Positions 1 to 9,708 of a DNA stretch of 64,000 nt are shown piece by piece (positions within the stretch are counted from its first letter, which is position 1; each line of letters begins with the position of its first letter). Where the stretch lies: contig OW121851.1 of NCBI GenBank assembly GCA_933228895.1, positions 134,277,624 to 134,341,623 of the forward strand, read 5' to 3'. Below the pieces are notes generated by a model, which worked only from the letters and a program-made list of their open reading frames with translations, was not told where the DNA came from and did no database searches. The translations under genes were made by a program, and so were the position numbers. Source of the stretch: Platycnemis pennipes (taxonomy: Eukaryota > Arthropoda > Insecta > Odonata > Platycnemididae).

Positions 1-170
1 CCTTGAATAAATTCCACCCATTATTTTCACTGATGACGTTAAAAATATTTTGCGAACTGTTAACTTACTATGGTAGACTGAACCATCATCATAAAATTAG
101 AGAAATGGTGTGCCGAATCGACAGATTCGAAATGTCCTTGCGGTTGCTGTGCCCACACCAAGTGTGCGGT
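1..170 (+). mobile_element. LINE-A fragment, C-terminal RT region, cut by window edge
   Basis: This matches the end of the LINE-A polyprotein as read at 47280-47480 and, inverted, at 48957-49200: tttcactgatgacgtt, then a stretch related to TYYGRLxHHHKIRE. It is open in frame but degenerate (REMVCRIDRF in place of REIDCRTDRF). The left end is lost at the window edge. The match stops near 170 in a GTGTGGGG-rich stretch that belongs to no repeat recognised here. Confidence 0.85.
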
Positions 171-356
171 GCACACTGTGTGTGGGGTGTGTTCGCCGCA
201 AGAGCTACAATCTTGTCATTTAAATTATAACTTCCCTGCTGAAAAATTCCGTAGAAGTTCCTTAAAAGATTTCCTTAGGCCATTCTACAGAAATTCCTTA
301 AAGTATTGAAACACTTTTTTAAGGAATTCCGTAGAACGTTCTACAGAAGTTCCCTA

Positions 357-536
357 GCTTTCTGTACAGATTCCTTACAGCGTTCCGTAGAGATACCCTA
401 GCGTTCTGTACAGATTCCTTACAGCGTTCCGTAGATATTCCCTAGCGTTCTGTACAGATTCCTTAAGGCGTTCCGTAGATATTCCCTAGCTTTCTGCACA
501 GATTCCTTAGAGCAATCTATAGATATTCTACAACGT
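357..536. repeat. 44-bp tandem repeat in the left subterminal region
   Basis: TCTGTACAGATTCCTT begins at 361, 405 and 449, with a diverged copy (TCTGCACAGATTCCTT) at 493, giving an exact 44-base period over four units. Each unit contains TTCCGTAGA and CCCTAGC. Repeated subterminal motifs of this sort usually mark transposase-binding sites; that role is inferred. Confidence 0.9.
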
Positions 537-1303
537 ATTTTATGCATTCCTAAAGGTACATTGGCAATTATTTACACTATTTTGCTCAGCTTTCTAAACC
601 ACTCATTCCTAGCATAATTCCGGGTGATATTTGGGCTGATAGTACATAAGTTATATAAGAAGAATAGAATTAATAAATTAAACACTCATCTATTTACCTC
701 TGTATTTATTATGTCATTAATTTTACATTTCCTTGAGGAATTGCACTGTATATATTAATTATAAATAAGTTCTTCAGCCATATTCTCCGTAGTTCATCCA
801 CAGAAAGGCCTGAAAGAAGAACAATCAGAAGACTTAAATTTTGTCATAACAACATGTCATCTGTCAAACAATTATTATTTAAAGCTGGACCAGTTCACTT
901 CAATTTATTTTCAGTAACTCCTTTACATTATATTTCAACGGCCTTCCGTCAGTAAGTGGCACACTATCATTACTATGTATAAATATAAAAAGCGCTCAAA
1001 TTAAAATTTACAGAAAAAATAAACTCACCTTGTCTCCAGCGCTGTATGTCCAGAGATAACAAAACCTATTGGTCGTAGTCCCAGAACCTCTCGAGAAGGA
1101 ATAATGACAATGGTCTCATCTACGAAGAAAACGGAACCATTAAGAATACATACCCTAACATAAATGACATTTTCAACGATGTCATGAGTGGACATTTTCT
1201 CCTTAATGATAGTAGATAGTATTAGATTTCAGTTCAAAACTTACCTCCTGGAATGATGATTTTCAAATCACAAAATGTATCCGTTCCTTTCGCTTCGTCG
1301 TGA

Positions 1304-1348
1304 CTCGCGGTGGCTTGCAGGGTATCGTGTAGATGTAGATGTAGATGT
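1304..1348 (+). mobile_element. LINE 3' tail only, about 45 bp
   Basis: CTCGCGGTGGCTTGCAGGGT is followed by ATCGTGTAGATG and two more GTAGAT units. It matches the last bases of LINE-B and nothing upstream, so it is either an extremely 5'-truncated insertion or a remnant. Confidence 0.8.
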
Positions 1349-3829
1349 AAAACCAAAACCTGATGTGTGGAATGTCTTAGGAAAGCAGGGCTAAAAAGTC
1401 ACCAATTAAGCTATAGAAATTAATCTTTACATTTATTTCTTGAAATCTTGGGAATAATAGTATATCCATTTCAAGAAATGTGGGTTATCGCCAGGTGTTG
1501 CAAGCTTAACATAGTTGCAAATAATTTGCTACAGGAAATGAAAAAATGAATTGCCTCCTGCTTTTCATTATACAAACCTCAGGATTTCTTAAAAGTAGTA
1601 GCTAAGAATTTAAGTTTCCATCTTCCATGTGAAATAGAACTCTTTCATTATTTTAATGACCAGATCCTATCATCCTCTTGTATGTTTTGTGCTGGAAATG
1701 GAATTAAATGTTATGCTATAATCATATGCAGTGGTCTGTCTCATGTAACCCTAATGAAGCATGAGTTTCATGGCCCCTGTGTAGCCTCATAACCATTTAT
1801 AACTGCTGTTGCTGATTGTAAAGAGTGTTACAGAAGAGGTCAAGCTTCAGGGTTACCATAACTGTTTACCCGCCACTAATCAGAGCTGATGTTTCACCTG
1901 TTACAGCTATGAAAAGATAAAATTATGAAATCTGGATGAAAATGACTACAACTAACATTGTTGAGGTATATGGAAAATGTATTTTTGATGAAGCACCAGC
2001 TCAATTTAAAAATGTATACCTAATGGCTAAGACAGCCTCCTTGTCAACTTCATGATAATGACTTGCATATAGTAAAATACCACACCTAGGTACTTCAAAA
2101 CAATGAAATATGGAAATTCAATTCAAACATAGATTTTGATGCATTATGATATATAAAGGGAGTAATTCGATGCATGATGCAACACAAAAATTCCCTGCTA
2201 ATGTGGTCATAAACATGCTTCTCAGTAAATAATGTGTATAACATGCATGTAAAAATCCTCCCAGTATTTAACTAATATCTACAGGTTGATGAGATCAGTC
2301 ACTATAGAAGTGAAAAAAGGAAAATGTCTGGATGAAGGTAACTGCAGTTAATCCATTGAGTGCTGCCATAGGTATGCATATGGGGATCCCTCGAGTGCAA
2401 GAAATCATGGAAGAAAAAAACTACACTGCACATTCTTTTGAAGCTCCTATAAGAATACTCCTCTGAGGTGTTCCAAAGGAATATAGTTTTTCCTTAAGTT
2501 AAAAAATGTCAAGGCTTCTCATCACACTCTATTGACTCATTCACGTAGTATCATCACACACATTTGCCAAGTATTATTTCCATTTTCTATCTTACACTTA
2601 ATCTTCCTTAACCACTGAGCCATGCATCTAGATGTATGTAATCTACAACACGATTGATGTGTACATATCTAGCTGACTGGGTTTTGTATATTACATGAAA
2701 AGATTTTGAACATAACCTATACTTATAAATATTTTCATTGTAAGGGTGGTCTAGAATGCCATTATTCTGAAGATAATAGGCTTGGAGTGAATAATTGACA
2801 TAAGCATCATTGCACCAGGATGCACTACAACATGACACAAATCCTTCACATAGCCATAGTAATATTAAACTCAGGATCCAGAGATGCAGAAAAACATGAT
2901 CAGTTTCATATAATTAAACCCACTCTTCTAGATGTCCCATTATTAAAGTCATCAATGTTATCTATCATTTTAAAGCACCAAAGCTTCATTTTCAATCATA
3001 ACTTTTGTAGAGTCATGTCTATTGAAAAAACGAAGATGCCAACAGTATTTTACTTGAACTTATTTTGATATGTCGTTATGAAGAATATAATTGAAATAAT
3101 AATATGTTTCAGCGAAGAGGTATTTATCAAGTAATACAACAAAGGAGGCAAAACATAAGAATGCAATTGTATTTTGCACAAATGAACAATTAATTGAATC
3201 AATATGATTGATTTTGATCTCTTTGCTCATCTTCATATTTTGTAAACATATCTATAGATATCTATAAAATGCTATAACAGCAATTGCTTAAGTAAACGCT
3301 ACATTCTATATGATTGAATAAATTTATCAAATACATTTACACGTTAAAATTTTAATGAATTATCACCATCCTACATCAATTTATATTGTTTACGCTGCCC
3401 TCATGAAAACATTCAAAGACAAAGTCAGCGGTCGTAAAAGGATATCTCTCTGTAATGAAGTCGTACAGTTTATATTCCGCGTAAATGTAAGAAAAAGGTG
3501 ATTACAGAGAAAACGGTAGATATATTTAACAAAATATTTTAATTTGATACCCGTTACCATATCGTGTCACAAAATTGGTTTTCATGAAAATGATGATTAT
3601 TGGTCATTTTAACGCCGTTAATACTTCAACTTTAAAGTTACGTTCTATTTCATAATTGATTTTATTATTTTTAGTTAAGTGTAATATGCGGTTTCGTATA
3701 TCTATTTTATCATATCACGGGCGTAAATGTCCCGGATCTTAACGCCTCTGATCTCCATATCGTACTTTTCTGAAATGTCTGCTTATTCCTTAACGATATG
3801 GCCGAAAGGGATGCCGGGATGATATTCTG
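1349..3829. other. AT-rich interior of the 234-4067 element, no gene recognised
   Basis: Both strands carry only short open frames without a recognisable motif. I see no internal tandem structure apart from AT-rich low complexity. Confidence 0.5.
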
Positions 3830-4067
3830 TAGAGGCATCCCGGGCTTCCTACGGAATTCTCGGGCAGTGTACAGAACTTTGAACTTGCCTCGCAAAATTT
3901 TCCGTAGAATTCCGTAGGCCCAGTGCGACCTCACAACTTTCTACAGAAGTCCCTCTGTTCCGTAGAATTTGTTCTGTAGAACTCCGTAGAAAGGGAAAGG
4001 CTTCTACAGAAACTCTGTAGAATTCCTTACGTTCCGTAGAAACTGTGTACGGAATTTTTTAACAGGG
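3830..4067. repeat. Right subterminal repeats of the 234-4067 element
   Basis: There are about eight scattered copies of TTCCGTAGA or TCTACAGAA in both orientations, for example around 3900, 3957, 3985 and 4030, ending in GGAATTTTTTAACAGGG. They mirror the left array but are not in register with a 44-base period. Confidence 0.8.
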
Positions 4068-4196
4068 TAGTAATAACATCTTCTAGATGCGTTGCCACTA
4101 AGTCCGGTATTTCCTCTTGCTGAGACTGCAGCTCCAATAGCTTCACTTGTGTGCCTTCGTACGGATTAAAAAAAAGGACCATGATTTAAAATAATT

Positions 4197-4697
4197 TTAT
4201 ATATGATCGTGGTTAGAAGGATCAGTTGATAAAGAAGCATACTTACACCATTCAACTGTACTTTTATCCATTGCTGTGTAAAATGTGCAAAAACGTTTAT
4301 CGCTATTGCTTCGCATTCCGTACTCCCAAACGAAGACTTTTTTCCGAAACATTTTTTGTATTACTTTAAATGAACAGTCGTTCGATCGGAAACTATGATT
4401 GTGCCTCGCAATGTTATAAACCCATACACCATCCGCAGCTGCCACCTGAAGTTCCTTTGACGTCGGAATTGGGCTCTTGAAAAATCCTGTGATCGTCTTC
4501 TGTGAACTTGCACTAGATTCTTGTAATTTGTGTCCACTTGTGTTTACGTGCCTTTTAATATAAAATAAGCTACCTTATGCCACACTAAAATCCACATTAC
4601 AAATTTCACAACGCACATCGCTATCCGACGTGGTTCTCTTGATGAAACTGTATTTCCTTAGTAGATCTTCGTTAAAAGTACATTTTCGTTTTGGCAT
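4197..4697 (-). pseudogene. BED-type zinc-finger, hAT-like transposase-family pseudogene
   Basis: Reading leftwards from an ATG at 4697, the frame opens with MPKRKCTFNEDLLRKYSF, then a finger with CEICNVDF and, after one stop, YIKRHVNTSGHK (C-x2-C ... H-x5-H spacing). This is followed by KTITGFFKSP and VWVYNIARHNHSFRSNDC. A finger, a short Ser/Thr linker and a YxxxxHNHSF block are typical of a widespread animal family of BED-finger, hAT-derived proteins. One in-frame stop interrupts the finger at 4575-4577 and the frame ends at 4197, well before any catalytic domain. It is a dead N-terminal fragment. The family name comes from recall of the motif pattern. Confidence 0.65.
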
Positions 4698-5734
4698 TTT
4701 TTTTCCCTGATAGGCTCCACTACACAGTTGAAATTTGGAAAAAATTACTTTGCTGGTTTAAAGGTAAGTACACAACGGAAACACGGAAATGTAGTCAAGA
4801 TTCAATTGGCTTCGATATTTTATTTCGGAAATCGAAAAGAAAAATCGATTGTCAACCATTCCTCCGCTACGGCAATTATCATGAGGATATTTAAACAAGA
4901 TATTGCTAAAGCGGGAATATTGAGCGTCCCGTAATTGTTTTGGGGGACACCGGGACATAGTTAGGTAAAGCGGGACGTCTGGTGTGGAATCACGGATCTA
5001 TCTTTCGCGTTATCGCAATCTTTATCGTTAACGCTTACCCCTCGAGTAGCGCAGGGGTTAACAATAACCGTCTATAAAATTCGCTCCACTGATTGTGATA
5101 AGCGATTTGAAGTGCTGTACGAAAAATGAAGAATGGATATCACGTTCTCTCTGAGATAAGTTTAATCAAAAAATAACGATAACGCTAGCGCACGCGTTAT
5201 GAAGATCCATGATCGAGGCCCTGGTCACTTTATATATGTCGCTATCGCTACTGCTAGAATGCGTCTGCACCAACTTCTATGCAGCTTAAAGCCACTAGCT
5301 TTTCGTTGAATTCAAAAGAAAAAGGTTTTGACGTACCAAGTGATTATCGCTCAAATATTTCGGTCGGTCATTTAAATCTCCTAATTTGGTTCGTATTTCT
5401 CGCAATTCCCTTCTCCCACGACGTGCCGCAGTTATTACAGGCCCAACGCCCTCTACCTTTGACACTTTCCATCAGTGTGGCCAGTCAGTGATCCGTTGTG
5501 GTGAATATTGAACACGCATGATTCGTATTATTACATTAATATCTAGCTCTAGCATTCGTTTTGGCGAAAAGGAAATTTTAAATTAGGTAATTTAAGTTAT
5601 AAGATTTCTTTGTTTAGCCGAAACTATAATTTTTATTCGCTGAAATCCACACTGTGACGGAAAATGTATCCTGGTATGAGATTTTATTTTAATTTTTCGC
5701 CTCCCAAATAATTGGATCCTTGCGCAGGTACGTT
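4698..5734. other. No recognisable feature
   Basis: AT-rich, with small open frames only. The stretch around 4920-5200 contains several ATAACGATAACG-like and GCGTTATCG motifs in both orientations, which may be the eroded end of a DNA transposon, but I could not define termini. Confidence 0.4.
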
Positions 5735-6248
5735 CCTCGAATCTGATAGAGTTTGTAAAATAAAAAGACCCGTGTTTTTCCGTTTTTTGATCCGTCAATT
5801 ATTTCTCGAGTTATAAGAGGCGAAAAACTGATGTTTTTAACCCTTTCGGAAAAGTGGGCGTGGTGCAACCTCTGACGTTAATCGACTTCGTCCAATCACA
5901 ACTGAGCCCGCGAAGCTACTTCGCCTCATCTCAATGGGGGGGGGGGGGGGGGGACACAGCTGACTCTGCCAATAGGAGCAGTTGCGGCAGCATCTGTGCG
6001 AACAGACCTCTGAGAACCCCCCTCCACTCCCTTCCCTTAAAAGCAGTCAAGGACGGGAGGAAAATGACGTCAAAGTTATCAAAGCAGCTTTTTCGGTGGG
6101 CGTCACCTTTTGCTTATGCTAATTCTTGATTTATGAGTGAATGGTTGTGGTTAGAAGATTCATTTTTACGCTAAAATTCGTTTTTCGTTTCCATCTAACG
6201 ATTTCGTGTACAATATTGCGATTACGGTTCCGAGTAAACGCCCCCATT
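5735..6248 (+). mobile_element. MITE family M1, copy 1, 5'-truncated
   Basis: The copy runs from ATCTGATAGAGTTTGTAAAA to the M1 right terminus GAGTAAACGCCCCCATT and matches the copy at 7155-7686 along most of its length. The left inverted terminus is missing. Like the other copies it contains TGACGTCA, GTCCAATCAC and GCCAATAGGAGC. A run of about 17 G lies at 5938-5953 where copy 2 has only a short G run. Confidence 0.85.
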
Positions 6249-6573
6249 AGTTTTCTTTTTTTAACATAATAAAATTTTTAATTCAAAACCATTACAATTT
6301 CACTTACTGAAATAACGGTTAAATATTAATGTTACATTGTTCGTTAATTTAATTATTCTTGCTAACTGCCCTATTGTTAAAATCACCGCTGTCGATTAGA
6401 GGAGCCTACATCTCGTTGGGAGTCACCCCGGCATGCCACGTTCCATAATGGAGTGTCGTCGAGCTTCTTTTGAATCACCTTTTTTGTCTTCATGACAGCC
6501 TTTAAAGGTATAGAGGCCGAAGAGACGTGAATGTCGTTCCCTGCCTTTTTCTGAAGTGGTCACGTTTGTTATA
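6249..6573. other. No recognisable feature
   Basis: AT-rich spacer between copy 1 of M1 and the pogo-like MITE. No coding sequence was recognised. Confidence 0.4.
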
Positions 6574-6952
6574 GAGTAGAAAGTCGATAATCCAGAATAA
6601 TTGGGACTGGACCAATTCCGGAATATCGAATTGTCCGAATTATCGAATTTTCCGGATTTTCGGAATGAACCAATAAAAGAGCCGGTTGCCGTCTGAACCA
6701 ATAAATGAGACGTCTTCAATGTAAAAAAGAGCTCAACTAAAATCGTTCATAATTCTCTCTAATGGTTACAGAAGTGGAACGGATGAATAAAAAACAGTTA
6801 ATGTAGTAAATTGCTTCGTGTTTTTTTAATTTCGGGAAATAAACTGTACCTACTCTATGAACATTATTGTTAATGCGATTTTTTTCGCCAGAATCAAATC
6901 CGGATTATCGAAGGTCTGAATTTTTGACGTCCGAATCATTGACGCTCCACTG
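6574..6952. mobile_element. pogo/Tigger-like MITE with TA target duplication
   Basis: The left end is TA then GAGTAGAAAGTCGATAATCC. The right end, reverse-complemented, is TA then CAGTGGAGCGTCAATGATTC; the two align as imperfect inverted termini. The interior is full of CGGATTATCGAA and TTCCGGA motifs typical of pogo/Tigger MITEs, and TA flanks both ends as in the Tc1/mariner superfamily. No transposase is present in the 379 bp. Confidence 0.65.
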
Positions 6953-7045
6953 TATCTCAACCCGTTGAGTTTACCTAGGCATATGCTGGGGTATCATCAA
7001 TGGTTCGCGAGAGTATCGAGAGATGTGTGTCGAGAGAGATGTGTA

Positions 7046-7080
7046 GAGAGTAAAATCATGGTTTACTTGATTTTACTCTC
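7046..7080. repeat. Perfect hairpin, 13-bp arms, 9-nt loop
   Basis: GAGAGTAAAATCA at 7046-7058 is exactly reverse-complementary to TGATTTTACTCTC at 7068-7080. It lies just outside M1 copy 2, in a stretch with repeated CGAGAGAGATGTGT. It may be the centre of a small fold-back insertion. Confidence 0.85.
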
Positions 7081-7154
7081 GATGTGGGGTTTTTGCGTGG
7101 CCCACTCTCGCATTGAATCTTTCACTAATCCGTGTCATGTTTCCCTGTGTGGCG

Positions 7155-7686
7155 AATGGGGTCGTTTACCATATTTTTTTATTGCCCGATCTGATAGAGT
7201 TTGTAAAATAAAAAGGCATGTATTTTTTCCGTTTTTTGATCCCTCAATTATTTCTCGAGTTAATAAGCGGCGAAAAACTGACGTTTTTAACCCTTTCGGA
7301 AAAGTGGGCGTGGTGCAACTTCTGACGTCATTGACTTCGTCCAATCACAACTGAGCTCGCGAAGCTACCTCGTCTCATCGCAAAAGGGGGAACACAGCTG
7401 ACTCCGCCAATAGGAGCGATTGTGACAGCATCTGTGCGAGCAGACCTCTGAGAACCCCCCTCCTCTCCCTTCCCCTAATAGCATTCAAGGACGGGAGGAA
7501 AATGACGTCAATATTATCAAAGCAGTTTTTACGGCGGTCGTCACTTTTTGCTTATTTTAATTTTTGATTTATTAGAGAATGGTTGTGGTTAGGAGATAAA
7601 GTTTTTCACTAAAATTCATTTTTCGTTTCCATCTAACAATTTCGTGTACAAAATTGTGATTTCGGTTCCGAGTAAACGCCCCCATT
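7155..7686 (+). mobile_element. MITE family M1, copy 2, full length
   Basis: The left terminus is AATGGGGTCGTTTAC and the right terminus, reverse-complemented, is AATGGGGGCGTTTAC: 15-base inverted repeats with one mismatch. Length is 532 bp, the same as the inverted copy at 51293-51824. The body carries TGACGTCA twice (near 7323 and 7504) and two CCAAT boxes (GTCCAATCACA, GCCAATAGGAG). No coding capacity. The flanks (gtgtggcg / acacgtga) show no clear target duplication, so the superfamily is unassigned. Confidence 0.88.
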
Positions 7687-8435
7687 ACACGTGATCTCCT
7701 GTCACGTATTTCGACGTCCCCAAGAATGGTTCTGAAACTGTTATCGGTCGCGGATGAGCTTCTGTCTGTTTGTGCGTGCTTCGTCATCGCAGATGTTCTT
7801 CATCCGTTCCCCTCCTCCCCCTCAAAGCCTCATCCCCTCCCCCTATCCCCCTCCACACCTTCCATAATCATTTCAACAGCTATCTCTCCCCTCCAATCAG
7901 GTGCTCGTGTTGACATTATCGCTTCTCAAATTTTCCCATCCGGCTTTGTTTCTTTTTCCCTCGCTTCCGCATTGCTTTTTTTATCCGCCCAACGCTTTTT
8001 ATGCCCTCTGGGGGGGAGAAAAGATGTAGGTTTCCGTGAATTCCTTCCCTTCAGCCGTTATCTGATCTCCTTCGCTCCGTCGAATGTCTTGCTGCGTGTA
8101 TCCCCCCTGTCTCCTTGAAATTTCACGAAATCTGGAAATGTGGGATCCGGTAGGATTTCCTTGGGACTTCTTCGGGTGTCTCATTTCGTAAAAAAATTAT
8201 TTTTACTTCCTCATCACTAGTATTTTAATTCTAGGATTAGTTTTTTGCAGTCCTCCATTCTGATAATTTCCTTGTTAGTTTCCTCACACCCTCATATGTT
8301 TTATCCTTCATGTACTTCTTTATTTGCCCTGTATACTTATCCTTTGGCCTTCCTCGCGGGACCTTCCCTTCAATTTTTCCTTCTAAAATATTTCTAACTT
8401 ATAACATCAGATCCTTCATGACTGTCGGGGTTCTC
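7687..8435. other. Pyrimidine-rich stretch, no gene recognised
   Basis: 7790-7880 is strongly C/T-rich. A 130-codon frame at 7726-8118 gives a Ser/Pro/Leu-rich product of the kind low-complexity DNA produces, with no domain. Confidence 0.4.
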
Positions 8436-8596
8436 GTATCTCATCTACGTCTAAAGCAATATCGTACAAGCCATCGCGAGGATCTGTGGCAGGGGGTGAA
8501 AGTCACCAAATATGCGCTATCGACATGCAACTAGGCTACTGCATGGAAACGTGTTAGATTAAAGGGTCTTATGCTGCTAGATGGTGATAGCATCTG
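8436..8596 (-). mobile_element. LINE-B/C 3' end fragment
   Basis: Read leftwards, it carries the shared LINE tail (GGGGGTGAAAGTCACC, then GAGGATCTGTGGCAGG) and 3' UTR sequence like that at 34330-34480. It is cut at 8596 by RTE sequence. Confidence 0.75.
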
Positions 8597-8950
8597 GCAA
8601 TTTCTCTTTTACTTCGTCCATCGCTTGATACTCAGCATCGCAAGTAACAGAACTCTTCCACCTCCTCGATGTTTTGTTTTCCTGGTTTAACATTTTTCCT
8701 GGCTTCTCTTGTGCAACTGCATGTCTTAGTTTTCGTTTTATTGATCTTCAGGTGATATCTGGCCAATTTCCTTTCCACATTTCCTAGTGTCTTCTTTAAA
8801 TCTCCTTCCGTTTCCGTCATGATTGCTATGTCGTCGGCGAATCGCTGCATGCTGTTTTCTTGCCCGTGGATATTCATTCCCGGAGACTTTTTTCTTTGAC
8901 TTTTTGGATGGCTTTCTCGTTGTAGACATTGAATAATACGACACTACTTT
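8597..8950 (-). pseudogene. RTE-like reverse transcriptase fragment
   Basis: On the minus strand the frame contains VLFNVYNEKAI, then FADDIAIMTETEGDLKK, then YHLKINKTKTK and KQNIEEVEEFCYL. FADD is the RT catalytic box; the surrounding order matches the better copy at 31953-32351. At least two frameshifts are needed to follow it (near 8880 and 8635). About 110 residues survive, and both fingers and thumb are missing. Confidence 0.85.
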
Positions 8951-9005
8951 AGCAATATTGCACCTACCTATCCCTTTGCTATCCTGCCTATTCTGCCTCT
9001 CCACC
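8951..9005 (-). mobile_element. LINE-B 3' UTR fragment
   Basis: ACCTACCTATCCCTTTGCTA followed by CTGCCTATTCTG matches the minus-strand LINE-B copy at 56440-56490. It suggests that one LINE copy was split around the RTE piece, with some bases lost. Confidence 0.6.
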
Positions 9006-9016
9006 GGACTACTATC

Positions 9017-9142
9017 TTCAATAAATCATTCATTGTCACTGCATGTCGTGAATGGAATAAACTTCCCTTATCCTCAAGAAACTCTCCATCACTTCCATCT
9101 TTTAAAAGGGCGCTACATAAAACACTTCTCAAAGTTCAGTAG
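9017..9142 (+). pseudogene. LINE polyprotein C-terminus, 41 codons and stop
   Basis: The frame reads FNKSFIVTACREWNKLPLSS then a segment ending FKRALHKTLLKVQ and a stop at 9140-9142. The pattern R-x-WN-x-LP ... S-x-x-x-FK-x-x-L is the usual C-terminal signature of CR1/L2/jockey-like LINE polyproteins. Everything upstream is missing. Confidence 0.75.
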
Positions 9143-9708
9143 ATGGGCATATGAGCATCACATGTCACGGGCAGTCTCTCAATGCATATGATAGATTAGA
9201 ACACGGATGGCAAATTAATGGCGCACATTTAACTCCATGTTGATGCATCATATGATGTTTGTTTTTGTTTATTAATTTTTCCTTAATTCCGTTTTAACTT
9301 TTTTTTCTTTCCTTTTTTTCTCCATACCTCTTGTAAATTTTCTTTTCTTGAATTTTATATTTTATCTACTAATTTTCCTATGTACATATTGAGTATATAT
9401 TGACTATTATATTTGAGTTATTCTTAAACACTAGCTTTACTATTAGTGGGATTTCGCAGGTTTTTCACACCCCCTTCTTGTGTGGGTGTTTTCCTGCAGT
9501 GGGTTTTTGCGTAAAGGATGTAAGCTTAATAATCCTCACGTTTTTCCCACATTGTAAATTCTTTCACACACCATTTGATATTTAATATTGATATATTGTA
9601 TGTATATATTTCTTTTGTATTAATTTATCATTATTTAATTCCTATAAGTGTATTATTTACTGATTTTTTTAGCCTCAGATTTTAATTGTTTAAGGGATTG
9701 ACCACTAT

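Larger units (their letters stand above)
234..4067. mobile_element. Large non-autonomous DNA transposon with terminal inverted repeats
   Basis: The left end reads CCCTGCTGAAAAATTCCG and the right end, reverse-complemented, reads CCCTGTTAAAAAATTCCG, so two 20-base termini differ at two positions. Both ends carry many copies of TTCCGTAGA or its complement: 245-540 on the left, 3830-4060 on the right. The interior of about 3.3 kb is AT-rich, with no recognisable transposase on either strand. No clear target duplication is visible (left flank tataactt, right flank tagtaata), so the superfamily is open. It could be a deletion derivative of an autonomous element or a fold-back-like element that captured host DNA. 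Confidence 0.7.

Noticed and set aside
361..540. CRISPR array (regular 44-bp spacing)
   Set aside because: The whole unit repeats, with no variable spacers, and it lies at a transposon end in eukaryotic DNA.
5938..5953. Poly-G run as a biological feature
   Set aside because: The other M1 copies have only 4-7 G here. Slippage or sequencing error is the simplest explanation.
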